Origin: QYQD01 sp040754095
Lineage (GTDB): Bacteria; Desulfobacterota; QYQD01
DNA length: 64,000 nt
Assembly (NCBI GenBank): GCA_040754095.1
Contig: JBFMFO010000001.1
Location: forward strand, 124,001 to 188,000
Direction of reading: 5' to 3'
Of this stretch, positions 34,892-42,489 are shown piece by piece. The notes below the pieces were generated by a model. The model was not told where the DNA came from. It saw only the letters and a list, made by a program, of their open reading frames with translations, and did not search any database. Position numbers and translations under genes: made by a program. How positions within the stretch are numbered: position 1 is the first letter of the stretch; each line of letters begins with the position of its first letter.

Positions 34892-35449
34892 ATGACCGAA
34901 CCCAACCTCATCCCGCCCCATGGCGGATACCGGGACCTCCAGTCGTACAAGATGGCGGAGATCGTGTACGACGCGACTGTTACGTTTTGCGACCGGTTCA
35001 TCGACAAACGCTCGCGCACTCACGACCAGATGGTGCAGGCCGCAAGAAGCGGCAAGCAGAATATCGCCGAAGGCAGCATGGCTTCCGGCACTTCGAAGAA
35101 GACCGAGATGAAACTGATCGGTGTTGCCCGGGCGAGTCTTGAGGAGTTGCTGCTGGATTTTCAGGATTTCCTGCGTCAGAAGGGCTTGGCGCTTTGGGGG
35201 AAAGAACACCCTCAAGCCCAGGCCATAAGGAAACTGGCCTGGGCGAAGAATAGGTCCTATGCGACCTATAAGGCCTATATCGAACAAAGTTCGCCGGAAG
35301 TTGCCGCCAACACGATGCTCTGTCTGATCCATCAAACGAACTATCTACTCGACCAGCAACTCAAAGCTCTTGGAAAGGAATTTTTGAAGGAAGGCGGGTT
35401 CACTGAACGGCTCTATCGGACAAGATCGCAGGCGAAAAAGAAAAAATAA
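34892..35449 (+). CDS. Four-helix-bundle protein with suffix domain
   Basis: A 185-residue relative of the IVS/four-helix-bundle family: LQSYKMAEIVYDATVTFCDRF, DQMVQAARSGKQNIAEGSMASGTSKKTEMKLIGVARASLEELLLDFQDFL, and a C-terminal extension (MLCLIHQTNYLLDQQLKALGKEF) typical of the form called suffix-domain-containing. Function unknown. It lies between cas4 and a BRO-N gene in the cas operon direction, suggesting co-transcription with the adaptation genes. Confidence 0.83.
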   Translation: MTEPNLIPPHGGYRDLQSYKMAEIVYDATVTFCDRFIDKRSRTHDQMVQAARSGKQNIAEGSMASGTSKKTEMKLIGVARASLEELLLDFQDFLRQKGLALWGKEHPQAQAIRKLAWAKNRSYATYKAYIEQSSPEVAANTMLCLIHQTNYLLDQQLKALGKEFLKEGGFTERLYRTRSQAKKKK

Positions 35450-35489
35450 GTCGCATATGTCTTATAAGATTCATTAAAGAGGGATGAAT

Positions 35490-36317
35490 ATGGAAACGAG
35501 TATAGCTGTTTTTAAAGGCAAGGAAATCAGAAAGACACTCCATAAGAATGAATGGTGGTTTTCCATCGTCGATATATGCGAAGCGCTCACTGAAAGCGCC
35601 GATGCTGGAGCATATTGGAGAAAATTGAAACAGAGACTCAAAGAAGAAGGAAGTGAAGTCGTGACATTTTGTCACGGGTTGAAGTTGACTGCGCCAGACG
35701 GAAAGATGAGAGAAACAGATTGCGCAAATACCGAAGGTGTCTTCCGTATTATTCAGTCCATCCCCTCCCCCAAGGCCGAACCCTTCAAACGCTGGCTGGC
35801 GAAAGTCGGATATGACCGGGTGCAGGAGATCGAGAACCCCGAACTGGCGACGAAAAGGACACGCGCGTTATATAAGGCGAAGGGATATCCCGACGACTGG
35901 ATAGAGAAGCGTATGCGGGGTATTGCCATCCGCGAAGAGCTTACTGATGAGTGGAAGAAAAGGGATGTAAAACATGAGAAGGAATACGCGATCCTCACTG
36001 CTGAAATTGCTCAAGCTGCATTCGGGATAACACCGGACAAACACAAAAAGCTAAAAGGGTTGAAACGTGAAAACCTCAGGGACCATATGACCGACCTGGA
36101 ATTGATCTTCTCAATGCTTGGAGAAGCGGCAACAACCGAAATTACAAGAGTGGATGATGCACGTGGATTTGACGAAAATAAAAAAGCAGCGCACAAGGGT
36201 GGCGAAGTTGCCGGGAAGGCCCGGAACGACCTTGAACAAAAGACCGGCAGAAAGGTGGTTTCAAAGGCAAACTATCTCGCTGTTCCGGAAGCAAGGAAGA
36301 AATTAGGGAGAAAATAG
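35490..36317 (+). CDS. BRO-N domain (phage antirepressor-like) protein
   Basis: About 275 residues. The N-terminal BRO-N domain is clear: IAVFKGKEIRKTLHKNEWWFSIVDICEALTES, then YWRKLKQRLKEEGSE and NTEGVFRIIQSIPSPKAEPFKRWLAKVGYDRVQEIENPEL. The C-terminal half contains a helical segment ending in GRKVVSKANYLAVPEARK. BRO-N proteins bind DNA and are common in phages and mobile islands. I prefer ATG 35490 because AGAGGG lies 6 bp before it; the ATG two codons earlier abuts that site. Its stop is 6 bp before cas1. Confidence 0.85.
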   Translation: METSIAVFKGKEIRKTLHKNEWWFSIVDICEALTESADAGAYWRKLKQRLKEEGSEVVTFCHGLKLTAPDGKMRETDCANTEGVFRIIQSIPSPKAEPFKRWLAKVGYDRVQEIENPELATKRTRALYKAKGYPDDWIEKRMRGIAIREELTDEWKKRDVKHEKEYAILTAEIAQAAFGITPDKHKKLKGLKRENLRDHMTDLELIFSMLGEAATTEITRVDDARGFDENKKAAHKGGEVAGKARNDLEQKTGRKVVSKANYLAVPEARKKLGRK

Positions 36318-36323
36318 ACCGAC

Positions 36324-37358
36324 ATGAAACAACTCCTGAACACCCTTTATGTCATGACCCAGGGCACGTATGTCTGTCTGGATCACGAGACGGTCAAGGT
36401 TGAGGTCGAGGGTAAGGCGCAATTGCAGGTGCCGCTTCACCATCTGGGGGCTATTGTCACGATGGGTAATGTGATGTTGAGCCCGTTTATAATGGCGCGC
36501 TGCGCGGATGATGGCCGGGCAGTGGTGATCCTGGACAGAAACGGCCGTTTCAAATGCCGGGTAGTCGGCAAGACCAGCGGCAATGTCCTGTTGCGCCAGG
36601 CCCAGTATGAGGCAGTCCGGGACACGGATCGGGCTTCGGCTATTGCCCGAAATATCGTGGCCGGCAAAGTAAAAAATGCCAGACAGGTGCTCTTGCGCGG
36701 CGCACGGGAGAGCGATGATCAGGATGAGGCCGCAGTCCTGAGAAACGCCGGTGATATCCTTTCTAACGCCCTGCTTCATCTGAAAGATACAAATGATATC
36801 GATAAAGTGAGAGGATTTGAAGGAGAATCGGCCAGTGTCTATTTTAATGTCTTTGATCGGATGATAAAGGAAGATGCCCGCGCAACCTTCAAAATGAACG
36901 GACGGAGCAGAAGACCACCCCTCGATCCCGTGAACGGCCTCCTGTCGTTCCTTTATACGCTGTTGCTTGGTGATTGCGTCTCAGCCGTGGAAGGGGTTGG
37001 GCTGGATTCGCAAATGGGTTTTCTCCATGCCCTGCGGCCGGGGAGGCCTTCTCTGGGTCTGGACTTGATGGAAGAATTCCGTCCGGTACTGGCCGACCGC
37101 CTTGCCCTAACCCTCATCAATCGCAAACAGATTACCGGCAAGCATTTCGAGGTGCGACCCGGCGGCGCTACATATCTGAACGATGAGGGGCGGAAAGCGG
37201 TAGTGGTGGCCTACCAGAAACGTAAACAAGATGAGGTCCGTCATCCTGTGCTGAGCGAGAATGCCCCGTTTGGCCTTTTGCCTCATATTCAGGCAAGACT
37301 CCTGGCCAGGCACCTGCGCGGCGATCTGGAGGCATATACGCCTGTCTTATACTCATAA
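36324..37358 (+). CDS. cas1: Cas1 integrase, type I-C
   Basis: A 344-residue Cas1: MKQLLNTLYVMTQGTYVCLDHETVKVEVEG at the N-terminal beta domain, then the helical catalytic domain with FEGESASVYFNVFD (the Glu metal ligand), DPVNGLLSFLYTLLLGDCVSAVEGVGLDSQMGFLHALRPGRPSLGLDLMEEFRP with the conserved His and Asp. With Cas2 it inserts new spacers. Intact and of normal length. cas2 starts 11 bp downstream. Confidence 0.96.
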   Translation: MKQLLNTLYVMTQGTYVCLDHETVKVEVEGKAQLQVPLHHLGAIVTMGNVMLSPFIMARCADDGRAVVILDRNGRFKCRVVGKTSGNVLLRQAQYEAVRDTDRASAIARNIVAGKVKNARQVLLRGARESDDQDEAAVLRNAGDILSNALLHLKDTNDIDKVRGFEGESASVYFNVFDRMIKEDARATFKMNGRSRRPPLDPVNGLLSFLYTLLLGDCVSAVEGVGLDSQMGFLHALRPGRPSLGLDLMEEFRPVLADRLALTLINRKQITGKHFEVRPGGATYLNDEGRKAVVVAYQKRKQDEVRHPVLSENAPFGLLPHIQARLLARHLRGDLEAYTPVLYS

Positions 37359-37369
37359 GGAGAGGATGC

Positions 37370-37660
37370 ATGTGGGTTATTGTGGCCTACGATGTAAGCA
37401 CTGACACAAAACCCGGCCGCAGACGCCTGCGGCGTGTCGCCCAGGTCTGCAAAGACTACGGCCAACGGGTGCAAAAGTCTGTCTTTGAATGCCAGGTCAA
37501 TGAGATGAAATTTGAAGAATTGCGCAGGAACCTATTAAAAGAAATCAATAAGGAGGAAGACAATCTCCGGCTCTATCGGTTGGTAGAACCCCGTGACAAT
37601 TATGTAGAAGAGTACGGACAGGCACGGACGATTTTCTTTGATGACCCTCTGATAATTTAG
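37370..37660 (+). CDS. cas2: Cas2
   Basis: A 96-residue Cas2: MWVIVAYDVSTDTKPGRRRLRRVAQVCKDYGQRVQKSVFECQV with the conserved first-strand Asp, and a C-terminal RLYRLVEPRDNYVEEYGQ. Structural partner of Cas1 in the spacer-integration complex. Last gene of the cas operon; the array starts 175 bp downstream. Confidence 0.95.
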   Translation: MWVIVAYDVSTDTKPGRRRLRRVAQVCKDYGQRVQKSVFECQVNEMKFEELRRNLLKEINKEEDNLRLYRLVEPRDNYVEEYGQARTIFFDDPLII

Positions 37661-37835
37661 TGCGAACCTGGTGCGATGTCGGAAATGCCGGGGAGTTCGC
37701 AGACGTGGAGCAGTATGATTTTAGCGCCTTATAGAGGAGTATGGAGTTGATTCAAACTTTTTACGGTATTCGTTTAGCAGATTCGCAAAAATGGGTATGT
37801 AACTACCTATTTTTAGTCACAAAAAAACGGTGACG
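37661..37835 (+). promoter_or_regulatory. CRISPR leader
   Basis: A 175-bp non-coding stretch between cas2 and the first repeat, AT-rich in its second half (ttttagtcacaaaaaaacgg). Repeat orientation (spacer follows ATTGAAAC) means transcription proceeds away from cas2, so this is the leader and new spacers are expected at the cas2-proximal end. Confidence 0.75.
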
Positions 37836-38300
37836 GTAGCGCCCGCCCGCAAGGGCGGGTGAGGATTGAAACCCGGTATAGCCTAACCATTTGGCCGTCG
37901 AGAAGAGTAGCGCCCGCCCGCAAGGGCGGGTGAGGATTGAAACTTGATTTGTGTATCTCGGAAACAGTCAAGCCGTCGTAGCGCCCGCCCGCAAGGGCGG
38001 GTGAGGATTGAAACCCGGCTCTGTTTCGGATCCGCCGCCTAACTCTTCGTAGCGCCCGCCCGCAAGGGCGGGTGAGGATTGAAACGCGTCGGAAAAGGAA
38101 TACCAGAAGTACCAGGAACGTAGCGCCCGCCCGCAAGGGCGGGTGAGGATTGAAACCGGCAAAAAATCAGCGCAAAGGTCAACCCGTGAGAGTAGCGCCC
38201 GCCCGCAAGGGCGGGTGAGGATTGAAACTGGATGCTCCGTGCCTTGAATCTCCTGGACTTCGGGTAGCGCCCGCCCGCAAGGGCGGGTGAGGATTGAAAC
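37836..38300 (+). CRISPR. Type I-C CRISPR array, 7 repeats and 6 spacers
   Basis: Seven identical 37-bp repeats start at 37836, 37907, 37978, 38049, 38120, 38192 and 38264. Each begins GTAGCGCCCGCCCG, contains the hairpin CCCGCCC-GCAA-GGGCGGG and ends GAGGATTGAAAC, as expected for type I-C. Spacers are 34, 34, 34, 34, 35 and 35 bp and all differ. The last repeat shows no decay, unlike many array ends. A further, isolated partial repeat is found at 39854. Confidence 0.98.
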
Positions 38301-38318
38301 ATGAAAAAAATGAGGTCG

Positions 38319-38564
38319 CTATTCGCTATAGAAATGCGGTTTCAATTCTGTTTCGGGGATGTATCGTGATGCCTGACGGAAGATGGCCTTGAGGGTTCCT
38401 TTGTCCAACTCAGGATGGACGGGGATGGTAAGGGGCTGTTTTGTGCTGTCCGGAAGGATGCGAACCAGTTTGACGTGGCTGCCTCGTTGAGCAATTACGA
38501 TGAAGCCGAACACAGCGAGTATCTTTATGACATCCCGGCCGGATAGTGTTTTTAGTTTAGGCAT
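38319..38564 (-). CDS. hicA: HicA-type mRNA interferase toxin
   Basis: An 81-residue HicA: LSGRDVIKILAVFGFIVIAQRGSHVKLVR with the catalytic His in GSH, then PLTIPVHPELDKGTLKAIFRQA. HicA cleaves mRNA in a ribosome-independent way. The gene is downstream of and overlaps hicB by 8 bp; in this variant the antitoxin comes first. It sits 18 bp from the last CRISPR repeat, facing it. Confidence 0.88.
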   Translation of the reverse strand: MPKLKTLSGRDVIKILAVFGFIVIAQRGSHVKLVRILPDSTKQPLTIPVHPELDKGTLKAIFRQASRYIPETELKPHFYSE

Positions 38565-38784
38565 GGACGAGGGAGTCGATTTCGAGGTTGGCGAGGATGG
38601 AGGGCTGGGGCGCCAGGTCGTAATCCGCGAGATTTTCGCCTTCGAGGTGAAGTTCTACGGCCTCTTTCAGGTTCACTGCCAGTTCGTCGAGCGTTTTACC
38701 CTGCGTAACCACTGGGAGGTCAATGCATTCAGCGATGTAATATTTCTCGCCTTTATAAACATGAAACTGAATAATCTTTTTCAT
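38557..38784 (-). CDS. hicB: HicB-type antitoxin
   Basis: A 75-residue HicB: an RNase H-like fold start (IQFHVYKGEKYYIAECIDLPVVTQGKTLDELAVNLKEAVELHLEGE) and a short C-terminus without a clear DNA-binding domain. Binds and inhibits HicA. First gene of the pair. Confidence 0.87.
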   Translation of the reverse strand: MKKIIQFHVYKGEKYYIAECIDLPVVTQGKTLDELAVNLKEAVELHLEGENLADYDLAPQPSILANLEIDSLVHA

Positions 38785-39176
38785 ATTGTGACGTTAACAC
38801 ACATGCTGAAAGAAGTCAAATAGTTGAACGGGCCATTTTTCCGATATTAATATTGCAGACGCCGGTTGGGCCATACACCGACAACCGGCTGCCGGCCGCC
38901 GCAGCCCGTACGGGGGACCGTAGGCTCTTATCTCCCATAGAGCATCCTGCCTTTTCGCAGATTGTTACTCGCGCTCATCCCTCCCCTGAACATATCCTGA
39001 CCGGCATTAGAGGACATTCCATTAAAACAAGGATTGAAATCAGATTTCCGGTGGGCATAGCCCACCCTACGTAGCTGTTTTTAGACATGGGGAGGCTCAG
39101 TCGCCACGGAAGTATTGGACAAGAAGGGTTAAAAAGGATATAAGGAGATGTGAACGTATAGCCAAGGCCGGAAAAA
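38785..39176. other. Intergenic region between hicB and the MNT gene
   Basis: No gene seen. Bases 39050-39077 carry ggtgggcatagcccacc followed by ctacgtagctg, which returns in nearly the same form at 39896-39923, so two direct copies flank the MNT/HEPN pair and the orphan CRISPR repeat. The stretch aggattgaaatc near 39030 resembles a CRISPR-repeat end but is too short to claim. Confidence 0.5.
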
Positions 39177-39500
39177 ATGTATCCCAGGGAAAAACAGACA
39201 CTAAAGAAGATTGCCGCCAGACTCAAGAAAGACCTGCCTGACCGAATCGTTTCTGTACACGCTTTCGGCTCGAGAGTAAGAGGAAACCACAATGCCTGGT
39301 CCGACTTCGACGTGCTTGTCGTAGTACATAACAAGAATCCCGAGATTGAAGCAAGCATCATCGAAATATTTGTCGAGGAAGAAACAAAAAGCGATCTGTC
39401 TTTCACCCCTGTAATAAAAGACGCCAAGGCGTTTGAACTCGAAAGAAGGTTCCATACGCCGTTCTTTGACAACATCGTGAGAGAGGGAGTAGCCCTATGA
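39177..39500 (+). CDS. MNT-type nucleotidyltransferase antitoxin
   Basis: A 107-residue minimal nucleotidyltransferase: IVSVHAFGSRVRGNHNAWSDFDVLVVV contains the Gly-Ser and Asp-x-Asp catalytic motif. MNT proteins pair with HEPN toxins; some inactivate the toxin by adding AMP to it. The partner gene follows with a 4-bp overlap but is broken, leaving this antitoxin apparently alone. Confidence 0.83.
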   Translation: MYPREKQTLKKIAARLKKDLPDRIVSVHAFGSRVRGNHNAWSDFDVLVVVHNKNPEIEASIIEIFVEEETKSDLSFTPVIKDAKAFELERRFHTPFFDNIVREGVAL

Positions 39501-39750
39501 GCCTGGAAGCCCAAGACAAAAGAGCGTTAAGCGATATCAGGATGGCCAGGGCCTACGAATTTCTGGACGACGGCAAAGCCAACTATAAAGACAAAAGATA
39601 CAAAACGTCCGTACTGACGCCAGAGACTCCCTTCGCCTCGGAGAAGAAGCAATAAAGGCAATAGATGCCGTCCGTCAAAAGATGATAAAAACTATGCCTG
39701 TCCGGGAAATAGCAAAAGCAACCTCAAAGAAAGGCAAGAAACGCCAATAA
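39497..39750 (+). pseudogene. Broken HEPN toxin gene
   Basis: Frame 1 from ATG 39497 reads KRALSDIRMARAYEFLDDGKANYKDKRYKTSV, a HEPN-like N-terminus, then runs into a stop after about 50 codons. Another frame from about 39619 continues with DARDSLRLGEEAIKAIDAVRQKM, which looks like the HEPN C-terminal helix. The central Arg-x4-6-His RNase motif region is missing, so there has been an internal deletion with a frameshift. The product is unlikely to be toxic. Confidence 0.7.
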
Positions 39751-39853
39751 TAATCCACAAGCCTTAACAAGGCACGACCGGATATTTCGTCCCTCCAAAA
39801 GTACCGGCAAAAACATCACGTTTCTATTCAGTGAACACGGGCATTTTCCGCAA

Positions 39854-39882
39854 CGCCCGCAAGGGCGGGTGAGGATTGAAAC
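39854..39882 (+). repeat. Orphan partial CRISPR repeat
   Basis: 29 bp identical to the 3' part of the array repeat, including the GCAA-loop hairpin and the GAGGATTGAAAC end, in the same orientation. It lies 1554 bp beyond the last array repeat, with hicAB and MNT/HEPN in between. The 5' 8 bp of the repeat are lost. Confidence 0.9.
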
Positions 39883-40004
39883 CGGCTCTCCCGCTTGGTG
39901 GGCAATGCCCACCCTACGTAGCTGACCGCCCCATAACAAACAAGACGGGGGCGGAAAGAAAATGATTCCTTGAGCGGCATCTGCTGGGGTATAATAATTA
40001 ATGC

Positions 40005-40140
40005 TCATCCGGAAACTACCGTTTCCGGCTTCACGCTTTCAGCGATCAGCGATTAGCTGTCAGCATATTTGTTATCCGTTAACCGTTGTCCGACATTTTC
40101 TTTCGGTAAACGGTCAACAGTGAACTGTGAACCGGCTTCA
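40005..40140. repeat. Composite R2-R1 element, copy 1
   Basis: Begins with the same tcatccggaaactaccgttt block as 18491, followed by the R2 word tttcagcgatcagc and the R1 core ccgttgtccgacattttctt with inverted cggtaaacggtcaacag. The same composite is seen at 41600, 48112 and (inverted) 53508. It ends near ccggcttcatgccg just before the next gene. Confidence 0.7.
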
Positions 40141-40161
40141 TGCCGATAAGGGAAGTCTTTC

Positions 40162-40977
40162 ATGTGTGAATTTTGCATAAAGCACGGGGAAGGGAAGAAA
40201 TGGTATGAGAATATCACCAATTATACCGAGGAGATGTTTCATCAGGTAAGCTCCGAAAAAAAACTGAAGGCCTATCTCAAGAATTTTTTTCATTCTCTGA
40301 GCATAGATGTACAAAGGGCATATACATGGAAAAAACGTCTCCCCCGTATTTACCGTCTTCTTGTCTATCCCCTGGTTACGCGGCATTTAAAGAAAACACA
40401 CTTCGGACAGATCGTGCCTGTCGAAGATGTAGAAAATATCCTGGATAACTTCACATCAGTGGTAAGACTGCCGTGTATTTGCCGGAAGGTGACCACAGGC
40501 GAAAACAAAAGGTATTGCTTTGGCATCGGCATGGATCTGACCCCGGTATTTGAAGATATCCCTGATCTCAGCGACTTTGACCGGCTATCAAGCAAAGAAG
40601 CGAAACAATACATCAGGCATCTTGATGCCGAGGGGCAAACACACAGCGTCTGGACGTTCAATACCCCTTTTATCGGCGCCCTGTGCAACTGCGACAGGGA
40701 TTGCATGGCGTACAGGTTCCAGTTGAAAATGCAGATCGGTAAGGCCATGTGGAAAGGTGAATATGTCGCAGGTATCGATCCCCTTCTGTGCAACGGATGC
40801 AAGGAGTGCCTAAAAAGGTGTTACTTTGATGCGATCACGTATGACCGGCAAAATGCAAAATGCTCTGTTCAATTGATGAACTGTTACGGATGCGGTATAT
40901 GCCGGGCTGTCTGTAAAAATAACGCTATCAGTTTGATGAACAGAGACAGCGTCCCGCAAGAAGCGTATGACTGGTAA
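40162..40977 (+). CDS. Uncharacterised Cys-rich [4Fe-4S] protein
   Basis: A 271-residue cytoplasmic protein. It has four Cys groups: MCEFCIKHGEGKKWY at the very start, RLPCICRKVTTGENKRYCFGIG in the middle, GALCNCDRDCMAYR, and a C-terminal two-cluster ferredoxin (CNGCKECLKRCYFDAI, CYGCGICRAVCKNNAI). The last part clearly binds two [4Fe-4S] clusters; the others may bind further metal. No signal peptide or membrane segment. It stands alone between repeat elements. I know of similar stand-alone ferredoxin-domain proteins in strict anaerobes but cannot name a function. Confidence 0.75.
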   Translation: MCEFCIKHGEGKKWYENITNYTEEMFHQVSSEKKLKAYLKNFFHSLSIDVQRAYTWKKRLPRIYRLLVYPLVTRHLKKTHFGQIVPVEDVENILDNFTSVVRLPCICRKVTTGENKRYCFGIGMDLTPVFEDIPDLSDFDRLSSKEAKQYIRHLDAEGQTHSVWTFNTPFIGALCNCDRDCMAYRFQLKMQIGKAMWKGEYVAGIDPLLCNGCKECLKRCYFDAITYDRQNAKCSVQLMNCYGCGICRAVCKNNAISLMNRDSVPQEAYDW

Positions 40978-40993
40978 AATTGCACCGGTCGAA

Positions 40994-41030
40994 GATACGC
41001 CGTAGGCGTGTCATAGATGCGCCGTAGGCG
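40994..41030. repeat. Two tandem ACGCCGTAGGCGT hairpins
   Basis: gatacgccgtaggcgtg and gatgcgccgtaggcgtg lie side by side downstream of the Fe-S gene; each is a small palindrome. It could act as a weak terminator or be a trace of another dispersed repeat. No T-run. Confidence 0.4.
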
Positions 41031-41081
41031 TGCGCACCTGGTAATTTAGTGAAAAAGGGAGTTCGGGTGATACTTATCCTT

Positions 41082-41486
41082 TTAATGCCCGCCCGGCCCT
41101 ACTGTGTACGGGGCTATGCGGACAGAGACCTGCATGGACCCGGCCTCGCCGCCGATATATTTCACGCTGAAGCCGGTATCTAAATAAAACATCCGCATCT
41201 CTTTATTATTAACGGAAAAAGCATCAATCTTCTTGTCTCCGGCATAGACTTCGATATTTCCCTTTGCGCCTTCAGGCTGGGCGACACAATCCACCCAGTA
41301 GTATGTCTTGTGGTCTCCATGTCCCTCATGTCCCGCATATGCAGGAACCGTTAGCGTATCCCCCACCCGCAACGACCCGCCGGCTATTTCCGTTAATTTC
41401 GCCAACTGGGCAGAGGCAGCACCTGCAAAAACCAGGCTGACAACCGCTACCAGAATTAAAGCAACCGCCATCTTTTTCTGAAACAT
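41082..41486 (-). CDS. Small secreted protein of unknown function
   Basis: 134 residues. The first ~27 are a clear Sec signal peptide (KKMAVALILVAVVSLVFAGAASA, cleavage after ASA). The mature part is rich in Gly and acidic residues (VGDTLTVPAYAGHEGHGDHKTYYWVDCVAQPEGAKGNIEVY) with a His-rich HEGHGDH stretch that could bind metal. One Cys only. Preceded by GGAGGG 7 bp before ATG. No family recognised. Confidence 0.7.
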   Translation of the reverse strand: MFQKKMAVALILVAVVSLVFAGAASAQLAKLTEIAGGSLRVGDTLTVPAYAGHEGHGDHKTYYWVDCVAQPEGAKGNIEVYAGDKKIDAFSVNNKEMRMFYLDTGFSVKYIGGEAGSMQVSVRIAPYTVGPGGH

Positions 41487-41781
41487 GTTCCGGCCCTCCC
41501 TATGTGATCTTAATTCATATCAGATTCAGAACAAAATGCACGTCTCCGAATATTTCGCACCAAACCTTACCCTTTGTCAATAGATTATTTTACTGGAGTT
41601 TCCGGATCCAGGCTTTCAGCTATCTGCCATTAGCATGTTTGTTATCGGTTAACAGTCAGCCGTTGTCCGACATTTTCTTTCGGTAAACGGTCAACAGTAA
41701 ACGGTGAACCGGCTTCATACTGACGGCTGAAAGCTGATCGCTGAGAGCTTTCATTCGGAAACGGCAGTTTCCGGCTGAAAG
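41487..41781. repeat. Composite R2-R1 element, copy 2
   Basis: From about 41600: R2 (ggctttcagctatctgcc), the R1 core (ccgttgtccgacattttctt, ggtaaacggtcaacag), then an inverted R2 end (ggctgaaagctgatcgctga) and a second inverted pair cggaaacggcagtttccg. The inverted R2 ends make this the clearest copy with terminal inverted repeats. The left 110 bp hold the promoter side of the secreted-protein gene. Confidence 0.72.
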
Positions 41782-42489
41782 CTATTTAAGTTGAAGCTCT
41801 ATTTCGCCGTCGGCAGGGCGCTGCCAGATACGGATCAGGCCCAAACGGGCTATTTCAAGCAAGGCGATAAAGGTAAGGATCATCCCGCGGCGGGTCAATG
41901 TACCGGTAAAAAGGGCATGAAAGGAAACAGGCTTCCCCGGCGAAAGACGGTTTAATATCTCATCGATCTTTTCACTCAGACTGATCCGGGTCAGGGTAAT
42001 ATCCATGAAATGTTCAACGGCCTCTTTCTCCATCAGGCGGCGAAAGGCGTCTATCAAGTCAAAAATCCCCACGGCAAATGCGGCCGGCTCCTTTTCCTTA
42101 TCCCCTTCCTTTACTTCATCCGGCACAAAATCGCGGCAAAAGACGTCCCTGTCCAGCAGGGGGCGTTTTACCAGTTCCTCGGCGACGTCCTGGATCTCCA
42201 AAAGTTCCAACAAGGGACGTACAATCTCCAGACGGGGGTCTTCTTCATCTTCTGCCTGCGGTTGGGGGAGGAGCATGCGCGACTTGATATGGGCAAGGGT
42301 GGCCGCCATGACCAGAAACTCTCCGGCCACCTCGATGTTGAGGACACGCATGAGATCGAGATATTCCAGGTATTGCCGGGTTATTACAGCAATGGGGATA
42401 TCGTAGATATTGACTTTGTTCTTTTTAATGAGATGGAGTAGTAAATCCAGCGGGCCTTCAAAGGCGTCTAATTTGACTTGATATTCCAT
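41782..42489 (-). CDS. scpA: Segregation and condensation protein A
   Basis: A 235-residue kleisin: YQVKLDAFEGPLDLLLHLIKKNKVNIYDIPIAVITRQYLEYLDLM at the SMC-neck-binding N-terminus, then EFLVMAATLAHIKSRMLLP, and a C-terminal winged helix with LTRRGMILTFIALLEIARLGLIRIWQ. Bridges SMC heads in chromosome condensation. Start at 42489 because it coincides with the family N-terminus; a longer reading runs back through trpS. It overlaps the trpS stop. scpB would usually follow but is replaced by a repeat element. Confidence 0.93.
   Translation of the reverse strand: MEYQVKLDAFEGPLDLLLHLIKKNKVNIYDIPIAVITRQYLEYLDLMRVLNIEVAGEFLVMAATLAHIKSRMLLPQPQAEDEEDPRLEIVRPLLELLEIQDVAEELVKRPLLDRDVFCRDFVPDEVKEGDKEKEPAAFAVGIFDLIDAFRRLMEKEAVEHFMDITLTRISLSEKIDEILNRLSPGKPVSFHALFTGTLTRRGMILTFIALLEIARLGLIRIWQRPADGEIELQLK

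Noticed and set aside
37813..38302. Minus-strand ORFs with repeated FQSSPALAGGRY-like peptides
   Set aside because: They are translations of the CRISPR repeats in the wrong strand; the array explains them.
39020..39045. Second orphan CRISPR repeat (aggattgaaatc)
   Set aside because: Only about 11 bp resemble the repeat end, without the hairpin; too little to claim.
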